NCBI GenBank assembly: GCA_900557275.1
Contig: USRX01000006.1
Coordinates: 1 to 64,000 of the forward strand
Direction of reading: 5' to 3'
DNA from: an uncultured Roseburia sp.
GTDB taxonomy: Bacteria; Bacillota_A; Clostridia; Lachnospirales; Lachnospiraceae
Length of the DNA: 64,000 nt
Shown here: positions 50,577 through 59,922 of the stretch, piece by piece
Layout of the letters: every line of letters starts with the position of its first letter
How positions within the stretch are numbered: position 1 is the stretch's first letter
Made by a program: the position numbers and the translations under genes
The notes under the pieces: generated by a model
Seen by the model: only the letters and a program-made list of their open reading frames with translations
Databases searched by the model: none
What the model was told of the DNA's origin: nothing

Positions 50577-51959
50577 ATGAAATTGTATTTTCAAAATAGA
50601 TATAGAGGATTTTACAATAGATGTTCTGGAAGCAACTGTCCGGGGAAGAGAAGAAAAGGAGTACAAATTTTTTTCGGCATCATAGTCATTGCTATGAGTA
50701 CAACGCTGGCAAATTCCAGCATTTGTGAGGGAATGGTGTATGCTGCCGGATATGAACGCTCAAAGTGGGAAACGTACCTTCTGGCAGAAAGCGTACCAGA
50801 GGCACAGGAGGCATTGCCGGTTACGGTGTCGGATGCGGACCAAAACAAAGACCTGAATCTTTATGCACAGGCGGCTGCTTTGCTGGACGGAGAAACCGGA
50901 CGGATTTTGTATGGGAAAAATGCGGAAGCGCTGATGCCCAATGCGAGTACGACAAAGATACTGACCTGTATCATCGCAATCGAACAGGGCAATCTGGATC
51001 AGATCTGTACGGCATCGGAATATGCGTGCAGCATGCCGGAAACAAAATGCGGATTTGCTCCGGGAGAAAGCTTTTATCTGAAAGATCTGTTGTATTCCCT
51101 TATGCTTGAGTCTCAGAATGATTCGGCAGTAGTGATCGCAGAGACCATCGGAGGCAATGTGGAACAATTTGCCACATTGATGAATGAAAAAGCGGCAGAG
51201 ATCGGATGTCAGACGTATCATTTTGTGACGCCAAACGGACTGGATGGAGAAGATGCGCAGGGAAGTCATGGTGTGAGTGCGGCAGATCTGGCAAAAATCA
51301 TGAACTATTGCAGGAAAAATAAGACATTTCTTGAAATTACGCAGGCTGCAGACCACAGTTTTTCCAATACAGAAGGCACGAGACAGTATCAGGTGCAGAA
51401 TAAAAATGCATTTCTGACAATGCAGAACGGAATCGTGTCGGGAAAGACAGGGTATACGTCTAAGGCAGGGTATTGCTATGTATGTTCTTATGAAGAAAAT
51501 GGTAGATCCTATTCAATCGCACTGCTGGCATGTGGATGGCCGAACCATAAAAATTACAAGTGGGAGGATGCAAAAAAACTGATTGCATATGGAAATGAGC
51601 ATTTTGAAAGAAAAGATATCCGGCAGCAGAACGTTGAACAGCAGGCGGAAGTGACCGGGGGTATCCGATTTACAGAAGATGGCTGGGAATTTCCCCAAAG
51701 CGTATCTCTGCAACCTGGGAAGGAGACGATAGAGCGGCTGCTTGCACTGGATGAAACTGTTACGACACAGGTGCGGTTGGATCGTAAGATCACATTTCCT
51801 ACCAATACAGATACAGCAGTTGGCAGTTTGGAATTATATGTGGGAAAGGATTTGGTAGGAAGCCAGAAATTATATGTAAAGGATGAAATCGAGCCGTTTG
51901 AATATTCTTTGTGTGTAAAATTAGTTTTGAAGGAATTCCTGCAAAATCTTTTTACTTAA
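50577..51959 (+). CDS. D-alanyl-D-alanine carboxypeptidase (DacF/PBP5 type)
   Basis: This 460-residue low-molecular-weight penicillin-binding protein trims the terminal D-Ala from cell-wall peptides. A basic N-terminus and hydrophobic segment (IFFGIIVIAMSTTLA, about 32-46) give secretion. Peptidase S11 motifs are SxxK in NASTTKILTC, SxN as SQN in LESQNDSAVV, and KTG in VSGKTGYTSKAG. The C-terminal beta domain (about 355-430) is present, and a hydrophobic stretch near the end may anchor it. The ribosome binding site is a weak AAGAAAATGAAG. It lies 60 nt upstream of the RpiR regulator and is not clearly cotranscribed with it. Confidence 0.92.
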   Translation: MKLYFQNRYRGFYNRCSGSNCPGKRRKGVQIFFGIIVIAMSTTLANSSICEGMVYAAGYERSKWETYLLAESVPEAQEALPVTVSDADQNKDLNLYAQAAALLDGETGRILYGKNAEALMPNASTTKILTCIIAIEQGNLDQICTASEYACSMPETKCGFAPGESFYLKDLLYSLMLESQNDSAVVIAETIGGNVEQFATLMNEKAAEIGCQTYHFVTPNGLDGEDAQGSHGVSAADLAKIMNYCRKNKTFLEITQAADHSFSNTEGTRQYQVQNKNAFLTMQNGIVSGKTGYTSKAGYCYVCSYEENGRSYSIALLACGWPNHKNYKWEDAKKLIAYGNEHFERKDIRQQNVEQQAEVTGGIRFTEDGWEFPQSVSLQPGKETIERLLALDETVTTQVRLDRKITFPTNTDTAVGSLELYVGKDLVGSQKLYVKDEIEPFEYSLCVKLVLKEFLQNLFT

Positions 51960-52018
51960 TATGAAAAACGTGATACAATAGATGAAAAGTGTCAAAATGT
52001 CGAACCTGGAGGTTCAGA

Positions 52019-52945
52019 ATGGGAAATACAAATGAATTGACGAACCGTATCAATCAGAAATACAGTTCCATGAGCAAGGGTCAGAAGCTTCTTGCTACTT
52101 ACATTTCAGATAATTATGATAAAGCGGTCTTTCTTACCGCAGAACGTCTGGGAAAGGTCGTAGGCGTCAGCGAATCCACGGTTGTGCGTTTTGCTACGTT
52201 TCTCGGCTATAAGGGCTATCCGGAATTTCAGAAGGCACTGGAAGGTTTGGTGCGTAATAAACTCAATTCCATTCAGCGGATGGAAGTGACTTATGGCAGA
52301 ATCAGTCAGTCTGAGATTCTGGAAACGGTATTACAGTCTGATGCGGAGAAAATAAAGAATACGTTGGATATCATCGACCAGAAGGCCTTTGAACAGGCGC
52401 TGGAGATTATCTTACGGGCAGAACATGTTTATATCATGGGAATCCGAAGCTGTGCGCCACTGGCCAGCTTCATGGCGTTTTATTTTAACCTTATCTTGGA
52501 TAATGTGCATCTGATTCATACGAACAATTCCAGTGAAGTGTTTGAACAGATGGTGCGCATCAGTGAAAAGGATGTAATCATCGGCATCAGCTTTCCGCGC
52601 TATTCCATGCGGACATTAAAAGCCATGGAATTTGCAAATAACCGGAATGCAAAAGTGATTACATTGACAGACAGTGTACATTCGCCCATGAACCTGTATT
52701 CTTCCTGTAATCTCATTGCAAACAGCGATATGGCTTCCATTGTGGATTCCCTGGTGGCACCTCTGAGCGTAATCAATGCGCTGATTGTGGCGTTATGTAT
52801 GAAGAAACAGTCAGAGGTGGCAAAGACATTGGAAATGCTGGAAGATATCTGGGATGAATATCAGGTATACGAAAGTGACGAGATCAATCATATTGATGAT
52901 CATATAAAAACAAGATATGCGAAATTGGAGGATTCCAATGGCTAA
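52019..52945 (+). CDS. MurR/RpiR-family transcriptional regulator
   Basis: This 308-residue regulator has an N-terminal RpiR helix-turn-helix (about 1-75; MSKGQKLLATYISDNYDKAV, then LGKVVGVSESTVVRFATFLG) and a C-terminal SIS domain (about 130-260; VYIMGIRSCAPLASFMAFYF) that binds phosphosugars. Family members control amino-sugar and murein catabolism; the regulon here is unknown. The start at 52019 follows GGAGG by 7 nt; a GTG at 51989 would add ten residues. Its end overlaps the next gene by 8 nt, so the two are coupled. Confidence 0.92.
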   Translation: MGNTNELTNRINQKYSSMSKGQKLLATYISDNYDKAVFLTAERLGKVVGVSESTVVRFATFLGYKGYPEFQKALEGLVRNKLNSIQRMEVTYGRISQSEILETVLQSDAEKIKNTLDIIDQKAFEQALEIILRAEHVYIMGIRSCAPLASFMAFYFNLILDNVHLIHTNNSSEVFEQMVRISEKDVIIGISFPRYSMRTLKAMEFANNRNAKVITLTDSVHSPMNLYSSCNLIANSDMASIVDSLVAPLSVINALIVALCMKKQSEVAKTLEMLEDIWDEYQVYESDEINHIDDHIKTRYAKLEDSNG

Positions 52946-54179
52946 TGTGATCGTGATCGGAGCCGGTGCAGCAGGAATGATGGCTGCCTATGCAGCATCT
53001 CTGTGCGGACATCAGGTTCTGATACTGGAAAAAAATGAAAAAGCCGGGAAAAAGATATATATAACCGGAAAAGGACGCTGCAATCTGACCAATGCATCAG
53101 ATCTGGAAACGATATTTGCGTCCATTGTGCACAATGGAAAATTTATGTATAGCAGTCTGTATACCTTTGATAATCAGGCGGTCATGGACTTTTTTATTAC
53201 AAATGGTCTGGAGATAAAGACAGAACGGGGTAATCGTGTGTTCCCACAGTCAGATCATTCATCCGATGTTATCCGCACATTGGTACAGGTGCTGAAAAAA
53301 CAGGGAGTGGAAACCCGGCTTCATGCAGAGGTTACGGATTTGGTACAGAAGGATGGGAAGATTACAGGCGTAAAAGTTCGTTCCGGGAAGAAACAGGAAA
53401 CGCTTTCTGCAGATGCTGTGATTTGCACCTGTGGAGGGCAGTCTTATCCGTCTACCGGTTCGGATGGAAATGGTTACCGGCTTGCAGCGTCCTGTGGACA
53501 TACGATCCAGACACCGACACCGGCACTTGTACCGCTTGTGACAAAGGAAAGCTATATCCCACAGCTACAGGGACTTTCCCTGAAAAATGTGTCTGTCACG
53601 ATCTGTCGTGGAAAGAAAAAATTATACGAAGAATTTGGCGAAATGCTGTTTACACATTTTGGTGTCAGTGGTCCGTTGATCTTAAGCGCCAGCAGCATCA
53701 TTTCAGATGCACTGGAAAAAGGATCTCTTTCCATGGAAATCGATCTGAAACCGGCGCTTACAGAAGAACAGCTGGATCATCGCATTCAGAGAGATTTTCA
53801 AAACAATCTGAATAAGGCATTTAAAAATGCAATCACAGGTCTGCTTCCGGCAAAACTTCTTCCTGTTATTATAGAATTGTCCGGAATCGACGGCGACCGG
53901 AAAGCGAATTCCATTACAAAAGAAGAACGTATGACACTGATCCGTCTGCTCAAAGCATTTCCATGTACGATCATTGGCAAACGGGGATGGAACGAGGCAA
54001 TCATCACGCGGGGAGGCATTTCTGTAAAAGAAGTCAATCCGTCCACTATGGAATCAAAACTGGTCAAAGGGCTTTATTTTGCGGGCGAGATATTGGATGT
54101 GGATGCGCTGACTGGCGGTTACAATCTGCAGATCGCATGGTCCACCGGATACCTTGCCGGTGTCAGTATTGAATGTTGA
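52938..54179 (+). CDS. HI0933/BaiN-type FAD-dependent oxidoreductase
   Basis: This 413-residue flavoprotein of the YhiN/HI0933 family has a dinucleotide-binding IVIGAGAAGMMAAYAASLCG at the N-terminus, then GRCNLTNAS, CTCGGQSYPSTGSDGNGY in the middle and the closing GEILDVDALTGGYNLQIAWSTG motif. All are characteristic. One member, BaiN, saturates bile-acid intermediates in gut clostridia; most homologues have no known substrate, so bile-acid activity must not be assumed. GGAGG precedes the ATG inside the rpiR-like gene. Its TGA stop is the first base region of repeat locus C. Confidence 0.9.
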   Translation: MANVIVIGAGAAGMMAAYAASLCGHQVLILEKNEKAGKKIYITGKGRCNLTNASDLETIFASIVHNGKFMYSSLYTFDNQAVMDFFITNGLEIKTERGNRVFPQSDHSSDVIRTLVQVLKKQGVETRLHAEVTDLVQKDGKITGVKVRSGKKQETLSADAVICTCGGQSYPSTGSDGNGYRLAASCGHTIQTPTPALVPLVTKESYIPQLQGLSLKNVSVTICRGKKKLYEEFGEMLFTHFGVSGPLILSASSIISDALEKGSLSMEIDLKPALTEEQLDHRIQRDFQNNLNKAFKNAITGLLPAKLLPVIIELSGIDGDRKANSITKEERMTLIRLLKAFPCTIIGKRGWNEAIITRGGISVKEVNPSTMESKLVKGLYFAGEILDVDALTGGYNLQIAWSTGYLAGVSIEC

Positions 54180-54243
54180 TCATGAACTGTTTTTGTTCAT
54201 GATATAATGAACGTAAGAGAGTCAATATACATGTATGATTAAT
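54179..54243 (+). repeat. Promoter/hairpin repeat element, locus C (before cmk)
   Basis: A single unit begins on the stop codon of the previous gene. A perfect 9-bp hairpin ATCATGAAC/GTTCATGAT with 7-nt loop (54179-54203) overlaps TGATATAAT (TATAAT 54203-54208). Twelve nt (GAACGTAAGAGA) follow, then a GTCAATATA-CATG-TAT-G-ATTAAT hairpin (54221-54243) with a weakened base. The remaining 160 nt to cmk show no clear structure. Confidence 0.75.
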
Positions 54244-54404
54244 GAGTAGAAAATTGTTGATTATATATCGTTTTTATATATAACATAGTAAACACCGAAC
54301 ATATATAATTGATATATGACAGATAAATGGAAGAATAACAGGATTGGGAGAAAGGAGAATCATCCTTCCTGCTATAAAACAGGATTTTTGGATGATGATA
54401 AAAG

Positions 54405-55061
54405 ATGAGTTACAATATAGCGATTGACGGACCTGCAGGAGCAGGAAAAAGTACAATAGCAAAAAAGGCAGCAGCAGAACTTGGGTTTCTGTATGTGGAT
54501 ACCGGCGCAATGTACCGTGCCATTGCGTTGTACATGTTGCAGCATAATATTACATTATCAGACGAATCTGCTGTTGCAGAAGCATGTAAGGATATCGACA
54601 TTGAACTGAAATATGAGGATCAGACACAGCAGGTGTATCTGAACGGCACAAATGTATCGGCGGAAATCCGAAAAGAAGAAGTTGGAAATGCGGCGTCTGT
54701 AGTAAGCGCTTATCCGACCGTGCGAAAAACGTTACTTGGACTGCAGCAGCAGATCGCTGCAAGAGAAAATATTCTTATGGATGGAAGAGATATCGGAACC
54801 TGTGTGCTGCCAAACGCACAGTTGAAGATTTATCTGACCGCAAGCGTGCATACAAGGGCGCTGCGCCGTTATAAAGAACTGCAGGAAAAAGGAACTACAT
54901 GCGTATTGGAAGAGATTGAAAAAGATATTGAGGACAGAGATTATCGGGATATGCACCGGGAAATCGCCCCGCTGAAAGTTGCAGATGATGCAGAAGTCAT
55001 TGATTCTTCTGATATGACCATTGATGAAGTGGTAGAAAAAATCCTGTCACTGGCAAAATAA
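54405..55061 (+). CDS. cmk: Cytidylate kinase
   Basis: This 218-residue P-loop kinase phosphorylates CMP and dCMP. Residues 4-22 carry the IAIDGPAGAGKSTIAKKAA motif, LGFLYVDTGAMYRAIALYM follows, and MDGRDIGTCVLPNAQLKIYL and the RDYRDMHREIAPLKVADDA lid segment complete the active site. The length is typical. The ribosome binding site is weak (GGATGATG). It heads the conserved cmk-ispH-rpsA order; repeat locus C upstream may supply its promoter. Confidence 0.96.
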   Translation: MSYNIAIDGPAGAGKSTIAKKAAAELGFLYVDTGAMYRAIALYMLQHNITLSDESAVAEACKDIDIELKYEDQTQQVYLNGTNVSAEIRKEEVGNAASVVSAYPTVRKTLLGLQQQIAARENILMDGRDIGTCVLPNAQLKIYLTASVHTRALRRYKELQEKGTTCVLEEIEKDIEDRDYRDMHREIAPLKVADDAEVIDSSDMTIDEVVEKILSLAK

Positions 55062-55251
55062 ATATTTGAGCGTGAGATAGATTTGCTTACAGATGTTTTT
55101 TGCGAAGAATGGTCTGGCATCTGTGGGATAAAAATAGTATATAAAATAAATTTTCACAGTGTTCGTCTTACGGGCTGAAAGGTCAGTGGAACAGATGTTT
55201 ATCTGGAGTGAAGAACTTAATGTGAAGATAGAAAGGCGGTTTTGCTGAAAT

Positions 55252-56106
55252 ATGAAGGTAGTGCTTGCAAAAAGTGCTGGATTTTGCTTTGGCGTAAAAC
55301 GTGCAGTAAATAAAGTATATGAAGTGGCAACAGAGGGACAGGCTCCCGTGGATACGTTTGGCCCGATTATCCATAATGAAGAAGTGGTAAAGGAACTGGA
55401 AGAAAAGGGCGTACATGTGATCCATGATCTGGATGGGTTGAAACAGAAAAAAGAAGGCACAATCGTAATCCGTTCCCACGGCGTATCCCGTGATGTATAT
55501 GAAAAAATGCAGCAGTGCGGATGTGAAATTGTAGATGCAACCTGTCCGTTTGTTCTCCGTATCCATCAGCTGGTACAGGAATACAGTGAGAAGGGATACT
55601 GGATCGTGATCGCGGGAAGCCATGATCATCCGGAGGTACAGGGAATCTGTGGCTGGTCAGCTCCGGAGAAAACGACAGTAATTGAGACAAAAGAAGATGC
55701 GGCAGATCTGGATATACCGAAAAACGAAAAACTTTGTATTGTCGCACAGACGACATTTAATTACAACAAATTTCAAGATATGGTTGAAATTATATCAAAA
55801 AAAGGGTATGATAGAACTGTTCGGAATACAATTTGCAGTGCCACCGAAGAACGGCAGAAGGAAGCAGCACAGATTTCTGCTGAAGTGGATGCAATGATTG
55901 TAATCGGTGGAACAAACAGTTCTAATTCCAGGAAACTGTTTGAAATATGTTCTGAGAGATGCAAAAATACTTACTTTATACAAACGAAAGACGATTTGGA
56001 CTGGTCCAAGTTTGAGCGTTTCGACTACGTAGGTATTACAGCGGGGGCTTCAACCCCAAATAATATTATTGAGGAGGTTCAAAAGTATGTCAGAAATGAG
56101 CTTTGA
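55252..56106 (+). CDS. ispH: 4-hydroxy-3-methylbut-2-enyl diphosphate reductase
   Basis: This 284-residue [4Fe-4S] enzyme makes IPP and DMAPP in the last MEP step. The three cluster Cys lie in AKSAGFCFGVKRAVNK, VDATCPFVLRIH and RNTICSATEERQ. The catalytic Glu/His segments IIHNEEVVKEL and SHDHPEVQGICG are present, as is the substrate-binding SNSRKLFEI region. GAAAGGCGG lies before the ATG. The last 20 nt overlap the start of the S1-like gene in another frame. Together with dxr and ispG here, most of the MEP end steps are represented. Confidence 0.96.
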   Translation: MKVVLAKSAGFCFGVKRAVNKVYEVATEGQAPVDTFGPIIHNEEVVKELEEKGVHVIHDLDGLKQKKEGTIVIRSHGVSRDVYEKMQQCGCEIVDATCPFVLRIHQLVQEYSEKGYWIVIAGSHDHPEVQGICGWSAPEKTTVIETKEDAADLDIPKNEKLCIVAQTTFNYNKFQDMVEIISKKGYDRTVRNTICSATEERQKEAAQISAEVDAMIVIGGTNSSNSRKLFEICSERCKNTYFIQTKDDLDWSKFERFDYVGITAGASTPNNIIEEVQKYVRNEL

Positions 56107-57163
56107 ACAAATGTTGGAAGAATCTTTAAAAACAATAAGAAATGGAGAGGTAGTCGAAGGCACAGTTATAGATGTTAAACCGGATGAAATTATCCTGAAC
56201 ATTGGCTATAAATCAGACGGCATCATTACCCGTAACGAATATACAAATGATTCAAGCGTAAACCTGTGCGACGTTGTTTCCGTTGGCGACACTATGGAAG
56301 CAAAAGTTCTCAAAGTAAATGATGGAGAGGGACAGGTTCTGCTTACATACAAACGTCTTGCTGCTGAAAAAGGAAGCAAACGTCTGGAAGAAGCATTCAA
56401 TAACGGCGAGATCCTGAAAGCACCGGTTACTCAGGTACTGGATGGCGGATTAAGCGTTGTAGTTGATGAAACAAGAGTATTCATCCCGGCAAGCCTTGTA
56501 TCAGATGTATACGAGAAAGATCTTGGAAAATACAAAGATCAGGAGATTGAGTTCGTTCTTACTGAGTTCAACCCGAGAAAGAGAAGAATCATCGGCGACA
56601 GAAAACAGCTCCTCCTTGCTGAGAAAGCAGAAAAACAGAAAGAGCTTCTTGAGAAGATCAATGTAGGCGATGTTATGGAAGGAACTGTTAAAAACATTAC
56701 AGACTTCGGTGCATTCATCGACCTTGGCGGAGCAGACGGTCTGCTTCATATTTCTGAGATGTCCTGGGGACGTGTTGAGAGCCCGAAAAAAGCTTTCAAA
56801 GTTGGTCAGCAGGTTAAAGTATTCATCAAAGATATCAGAGATACCAAAATCGCACTCAGCATGAAATTCCCGGAGGACAACCCATGGAACAATGCTGCTG
56901 AGAAATATGCAGTTGGTACTATTGTAACTGGTAAAGTTGCAAGAATGACAGACTTCGGTGCATTCGTTGAACTTGCTCCTGGCGTAGATGCACTTCTTCA
57001 TGTATCTCAGATTTCAAGAGAGCATGTTGACAAACCATCTGACGTATTAGCAGTAGGTCAGGAGATCGAAGCTAAGATCGTAGACTTCAACGAAGATGAC
57101 AGAAAGATTAGTCTGAGCATGAAAGCAATCGCTAACGAGGCTGATGATCAGGACGAAGAGTAA
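56087..57163 (+). CDS. rpsA: Ribosomal protein S1 homologue (four S1 domains)
   Basis: This is a 358-residue protein with four S1 RNA-binding repeats at about 18-88, 104-168, 190-257 and 276-346. The best conserved are [20 protein letters not shown], then LLHISEMSW, and [20 protein letters not shown], then ALLHVSQIS. This is the short Firmicute form rather than the six-repeat S1 of Proteobacteria. It probably aids mRNA binding to ribosomes. GAGGAGG lies 8 nt before ATG 56087, within ispH. The 20-nt overlap implies translational coupling; in some Clostridia the two are one fused protein. A strong terminator follows. Confidence 0.94.
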   Translation: MSEMSFEQMLEESLKTIRNGEVVEGTVIDVKPDEIILNIGYKSDGIITRNEYTNDSSVNLCDVVSVGDTMEAKVLKVNDGEGQVLLTYKRLAAEKGSKRLEEAFNNGEILKAPVTQVLDGGLSVVVDETRVFIPASLVSDVYEKDLGKYKDQEIEFVLTEFNPRKRRIIGDRKQLLLAEKAEKQKELLEKINVGDVMEGTVKNITDFGAFIDLGGADGLLHISEMSWGRVESPKKAFKVGQQVKVFIKDIRDTKIALSMKFPEDNPWNNAAEKYAVGTIVTGKVARMTDFGAFVELAPGVDALLHVSQISREHVDKPSDVLAVGQEIEAKIVDFNEDDRKISLSMKAIANEADDQDEE

Positions 57164-57217
57164 GAGACAGGATGACCGTATTGGTCAGTCTGATGATTAC
57201 TAAAATTATATGATTTT

Positions 57218-57246
57218 AAAAAGGACGGCTTTGCCGTCCTTTTTTT
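57218..57246. terminator. Bidirectional terminator between rpsA and the YprB-like gene
   Basis: AAAAAGGACGGC-TTT-GCCGTCCTTTTTTT is a perfect stem flanked by A and T runs, placed between convergent genes. Confidence 0.95.
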
Positions 57247-57250
57247 GATA

Positions 57251-58390
57251 TTATAACATTGGTTTGAATTTTTTTAACCGTTCGGCAATCAACAGCTGCA
57301 ATTCCTCCTGAAGAACAGAAGTGATATCTGCTGATAAAATCTTTTGATCTACATCAAGTAAATCAGACAGATCCATATAGTACGTCTTATCCTTGCGGTC
57401 TTGCTGAAAACGGAAGAAATCACTTTTTTTATTACTGGCAAGAAACATACCCTTCTTTGGTAAATAACAGTTATCAGGGGTTGCTTTCTGGCAGAACTGA
57501 GAATCTACAAACTGTGCAATGCTTTTATGTATAATTGTATGTTCTTCTGTCAGGTAATAGTAGTTTTTATAATCCGGAAGATAATAGTGAAATGTATCTT
57601 CATACACGGGCAAACTGACGATTCCCTCCTTGCCATGAAACAGAAAACGAATCTGCTCATTTACACCGGTAATGTTTTTGGGTAGCCCATCAGAAAGAGA
57701 CAGATGGATTTCCAGAGAATTCCGCTCCGTGCCGAGATGATCCTTTTCAGTTATGACGTGCATGGACTGAATCTTAAACTCTCCCTGAAAAAGAATGTTA
57801 TACTGATAGATCGGAAGAAGCCGGAGCATTCCCAACATATCTTCATGGTTGTGCAGCCGGAGCAGATGCTCTAACTCAGGATCCTGTGTTTCTTCATATT
57901 TCATATATACAGAGATCAGTTTGCCGCCATCATAAAGATCTTCCCGGTCGATGCCAAGAAATTGTTCCAGATCCTTTTGCCGCAGATGGGTCAGCTGGAG
58001 CAGATTTTTTAATGGGCGGAAGTCCTGTAACAGATCTTTCCCCGGATAATCAGCTGCTGAAAATGACAAGCCATGAAGTGCACACCGCTTTTCCAGAAAG
58101 GGAAGATCAAAGGTTTTTCCATTAAATGTAAAAATACTGTTACAGTTTTTGGAAAGAAAATCCAGAAATTCAGACAGGATTTCTTTTTCTTCCTGTCGTT
58201 TTTGTGCAAACAACTGCCGGATAAGAATCTGATCATTTTGGAAAAATGCCAGACCAATGCAATAAATATTGTATTTTTTTGAAGACAATCCGGTTGTCTC
58301 AATATCTACAAAAATAGTTCCATACGGAATAGAACATGACAAAAATGTTTTAAACTGAGTTAAACTGTATGATTTGTTATAAATTTTCAT
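57251..58390 (-). CDS. YprB-like RNase H-fold exonuclease
   Basis: This 379-residue protein has a DnaQ/RNase H-like domain: GTIFVDIETTGLSSKKYNIY supplies the first Asp-Glu pair, IFTFNGKTFDLPFLEKR the second, and LLRLHNHEDMLGML the final Asp. Family members annotated YprB are predicted nucleases of uncertain role. The C-terminal 150 residues have no recognised domain. I choose ATG 58390 because GAGG lies 6 nt upstream; the ATG at 58423 would add 11 hydrophobic residues without a site. It is divergent from the rnf operon, sharing the intergenic region. Confidence 0.82.
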   Translation of the reverse strand: MKIYNKSYSLTQFKTFLSCSIPYGTIFVDIETTGLSSKKYNIYCIGLAFFQNDQILIRQLFAQKRQEEKEILSEFLDFLSKNCNSIFTFNGKTFDLPFLEKRCALHGLSFSAADYPGKDLLQDFRPLKNLLQLTHLRQKDLEQFLGIDREDLYDGGKLISVYMKYEETQDPELEHLLRLHNHEDMLGMLRLLPIYQYNILFQGEFKIQSMHVITEKDHLGTERNSLEIHLSLSDGLPKNITGVNEQIRFLFHGKEGIVSLPVYEDTFHYYLPDYKNYYYLTEEHTIIHKSIAQFVDSQFCQKATPDNCYLPKKGMFLASNKKSDFFRFQQDRKDKTYYMDLSDLLDVDQKILSADITSVLQEELQLLIAERLKKFKPML

Positions 58391-58487
58391 AAAATACCTC
58401 GCAAAAAAGAGTATAACATACATAGAATTTTTTGTAAAAATTTAAATTCCTTAAAATTTGATAAAAAAATTCTGTCATTTTATTGAT

Positions 58488-58502
58488 AAGATGTGATATA
58501 AT
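58488..58502 (+). promoter_or_regulatory. Extended -10 promoter of the rnf operon
   Basis: TGATATAATG (TATAAT 58497-58502) has an extended -10 but only a poor -35 (GTCATT at 58474-58479). It lies about 60 nt before rnfC and lacks the hairpins of the TGATATAAT repeat element. Confidence 0.55.
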
Positions 58503-58563
58503 GTATCTTGATTTTTTATGGAATTACCATAGGAATAGAATGATAGAAAGAAGGGCACAGAAT

Positions 58564-59889
58564 ATGGGTTTATGTACTTTTAAGGGCGGCGTACATCCGT
58601 ATGACGGAAAAGAGCTGTCCAAGGATAAGCCAATTCGGGATTATTTACCCAAGGGAGATTTGGTATATCCGCTGTCTCAGCATATTGGTGCACCGGCAAA
58701 ACCTGTAGTTGCTGTAGGTGATGAAGTCCTCAAAGGACAGATGATCGCAGAAGCAGGCGGTTTTGTTTCAGCTCCAATCTATGCAAGTGCTTCTGGTAAG
58801 ATCAAAGCGATCGAGCCGAGAAGAACCGTTGTTGGAGATATGGTGAATGCCATTATTCTTGAAAATGACGGAGAGTTCAAAGAAGTAGAATATCAGGCAG
58901 TTGATGATGTGAGCGCATTATCAAAAGAAGAGATCATGAAACGGATTCAGGATGCAGGCGTTGTTGGTATGGGTGGCGCCGGTTTCCCGACTCACGTTAA
59001 ACTTTCTCCGAAAGAGCCGGAAAAGATCGACTACATTATCGCAAACTGCGCAGAGTGTGAGCCGTATCTGACCGCGGATTACCGCAGAATGGTAGAAGAG
59101 CCGGAGAAACTGATCGAAGGTATGCGCATCATCCTTTCCATGTTTGACAATGCAAAAGGTATCTTCGGTGTAGAGGATAACAAACCGGATTGTATCGCAA
59201 AACTGCGTGAGCTTGTAAAAAATGAGCCGCGTATGGAAGTAAAAGCATTAAAAACAAAATATCCGCAGGGTTCCGAGCGTCAGCTGATTTATGCTGCTAC
59301 CGGTCGTGCAATCAATTCAACTATGCTTCCGGCAGACGCTGGCTGTATCGTTGATAACGTAGACACAATTGTGGCAATTTATCATGCTGTAAAATTCGGC
59401 ATGCCGCTGATCCAGCGTATCGTTACCATTACCGGAGATGCGGTAACAGAACCGCAGAACCTGCGTGTGAATATCGGTACAAGCTTTGCAGAGCTTCTGG
59501 AAGCTGCAGGTGGAACAAAAGTTCAGCCGAAGAAAGTTATCGCAGGCGGTCCTATGATGGGATTTGCGATGTTTGATCTGAATTGTCCGACTACCAAAAC
59601 AACGGGTGGACTTCTCCTTCTTGCCAAAGATGATGTAGAAGAAGCAGAAGCACAGGAAACAGCATGTATTAACTGTGGCCGCTGTGTAGCAGCCTGTCCT
59701 TCCCGTATGGTTCCGTCCAGACTTGCTGATTTTGCAGAACAGCATCGTCCTGAGATGTTTGAAGCATGGCACGGTATGGAATGTATGGAATGCGGAAGCT
59801 GTAGTTATACATGTCCTGCAAAACGTAATCTTGCACAGGCAATTAAATCAATGAGAAAAACGATTCTTGCAAACAGACGCAAGAAATAA
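58564..59889 (+). CDS. rnfC: Rnf complex subunit C
   Basis: This 441-residue soluble subunit of the Rnf ferredoxin:NAD+ oxidoreductase oxidises or reduces NADH. The N-terminal TFKGGVHPYDGKELSKDKPI and the GGAGFPTHVKLSPKEPEKID, then NCAECEPYLTADYR, NADH/FMN-binding region are typical. Two [4Fe-4S] motifs, CINCGRCVAACPSRM and CMECGSCSYTCPAKR, lie at the C-terminus. The start at 58564 matches the family N-terminus; the upstream ribosome binding site (AAGAAGGG) is distant. First gene of rnfCDGEAB. Confidence 0.96.
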   Translation: MGLCTFKGGVHPYDGKELSKDKPIRDYLPKGDLVYPLSQHIGAPAKPVVAVGDEVLKGQMIAEAGGFVSAPIYASASGKIKAIEPRRTVVGDMVNAIILENDGEFKEVEYQAVDDVSALSKEEIMKRIQDAGVVGMGGAGFPTHVKLSPKEPEKIDYIIANCAECEPYLTADYRRMVEEPEKLIEGMRIILSMFDNAKGIFGVEDNKPDCIAKLRELVKNEPRMEVKALKTKYPQGSERQLIYAATGRAINSTMLPADAGCIVDNVDTIVAIYHAVKFGMPLIQRIVTITGDAVTEPQNLRVNIGTSFAELLEAAGGTKVQPKKVIAGGPMMGFAMFDLNCPTTKTTGGLLLLAKDDVEEAEAQETACINCGRCVAACPSRMVPSRLADFAEQHRPEMFEAWHGMECMECGSCSYTCPAKRNLAQAIKSMRKTILANRRKK

Positions 59890-59922
59890 TGATTATCATA
59901 CGTTAGAAAGAGGTGGATTATT

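Noticed and set aside
54316..54408. 30-codon ORF ending on the cmk start (ATGA overlap)
   Set aside because: No ribosome binding site and no recognisable sequence; overlap with cmk could be chance.
55062..55251. Possible short gene or RNA between cmk and ispH
   Set aside because: Only very short ORFs without ribosome binding sites and no stable hairpin were found.
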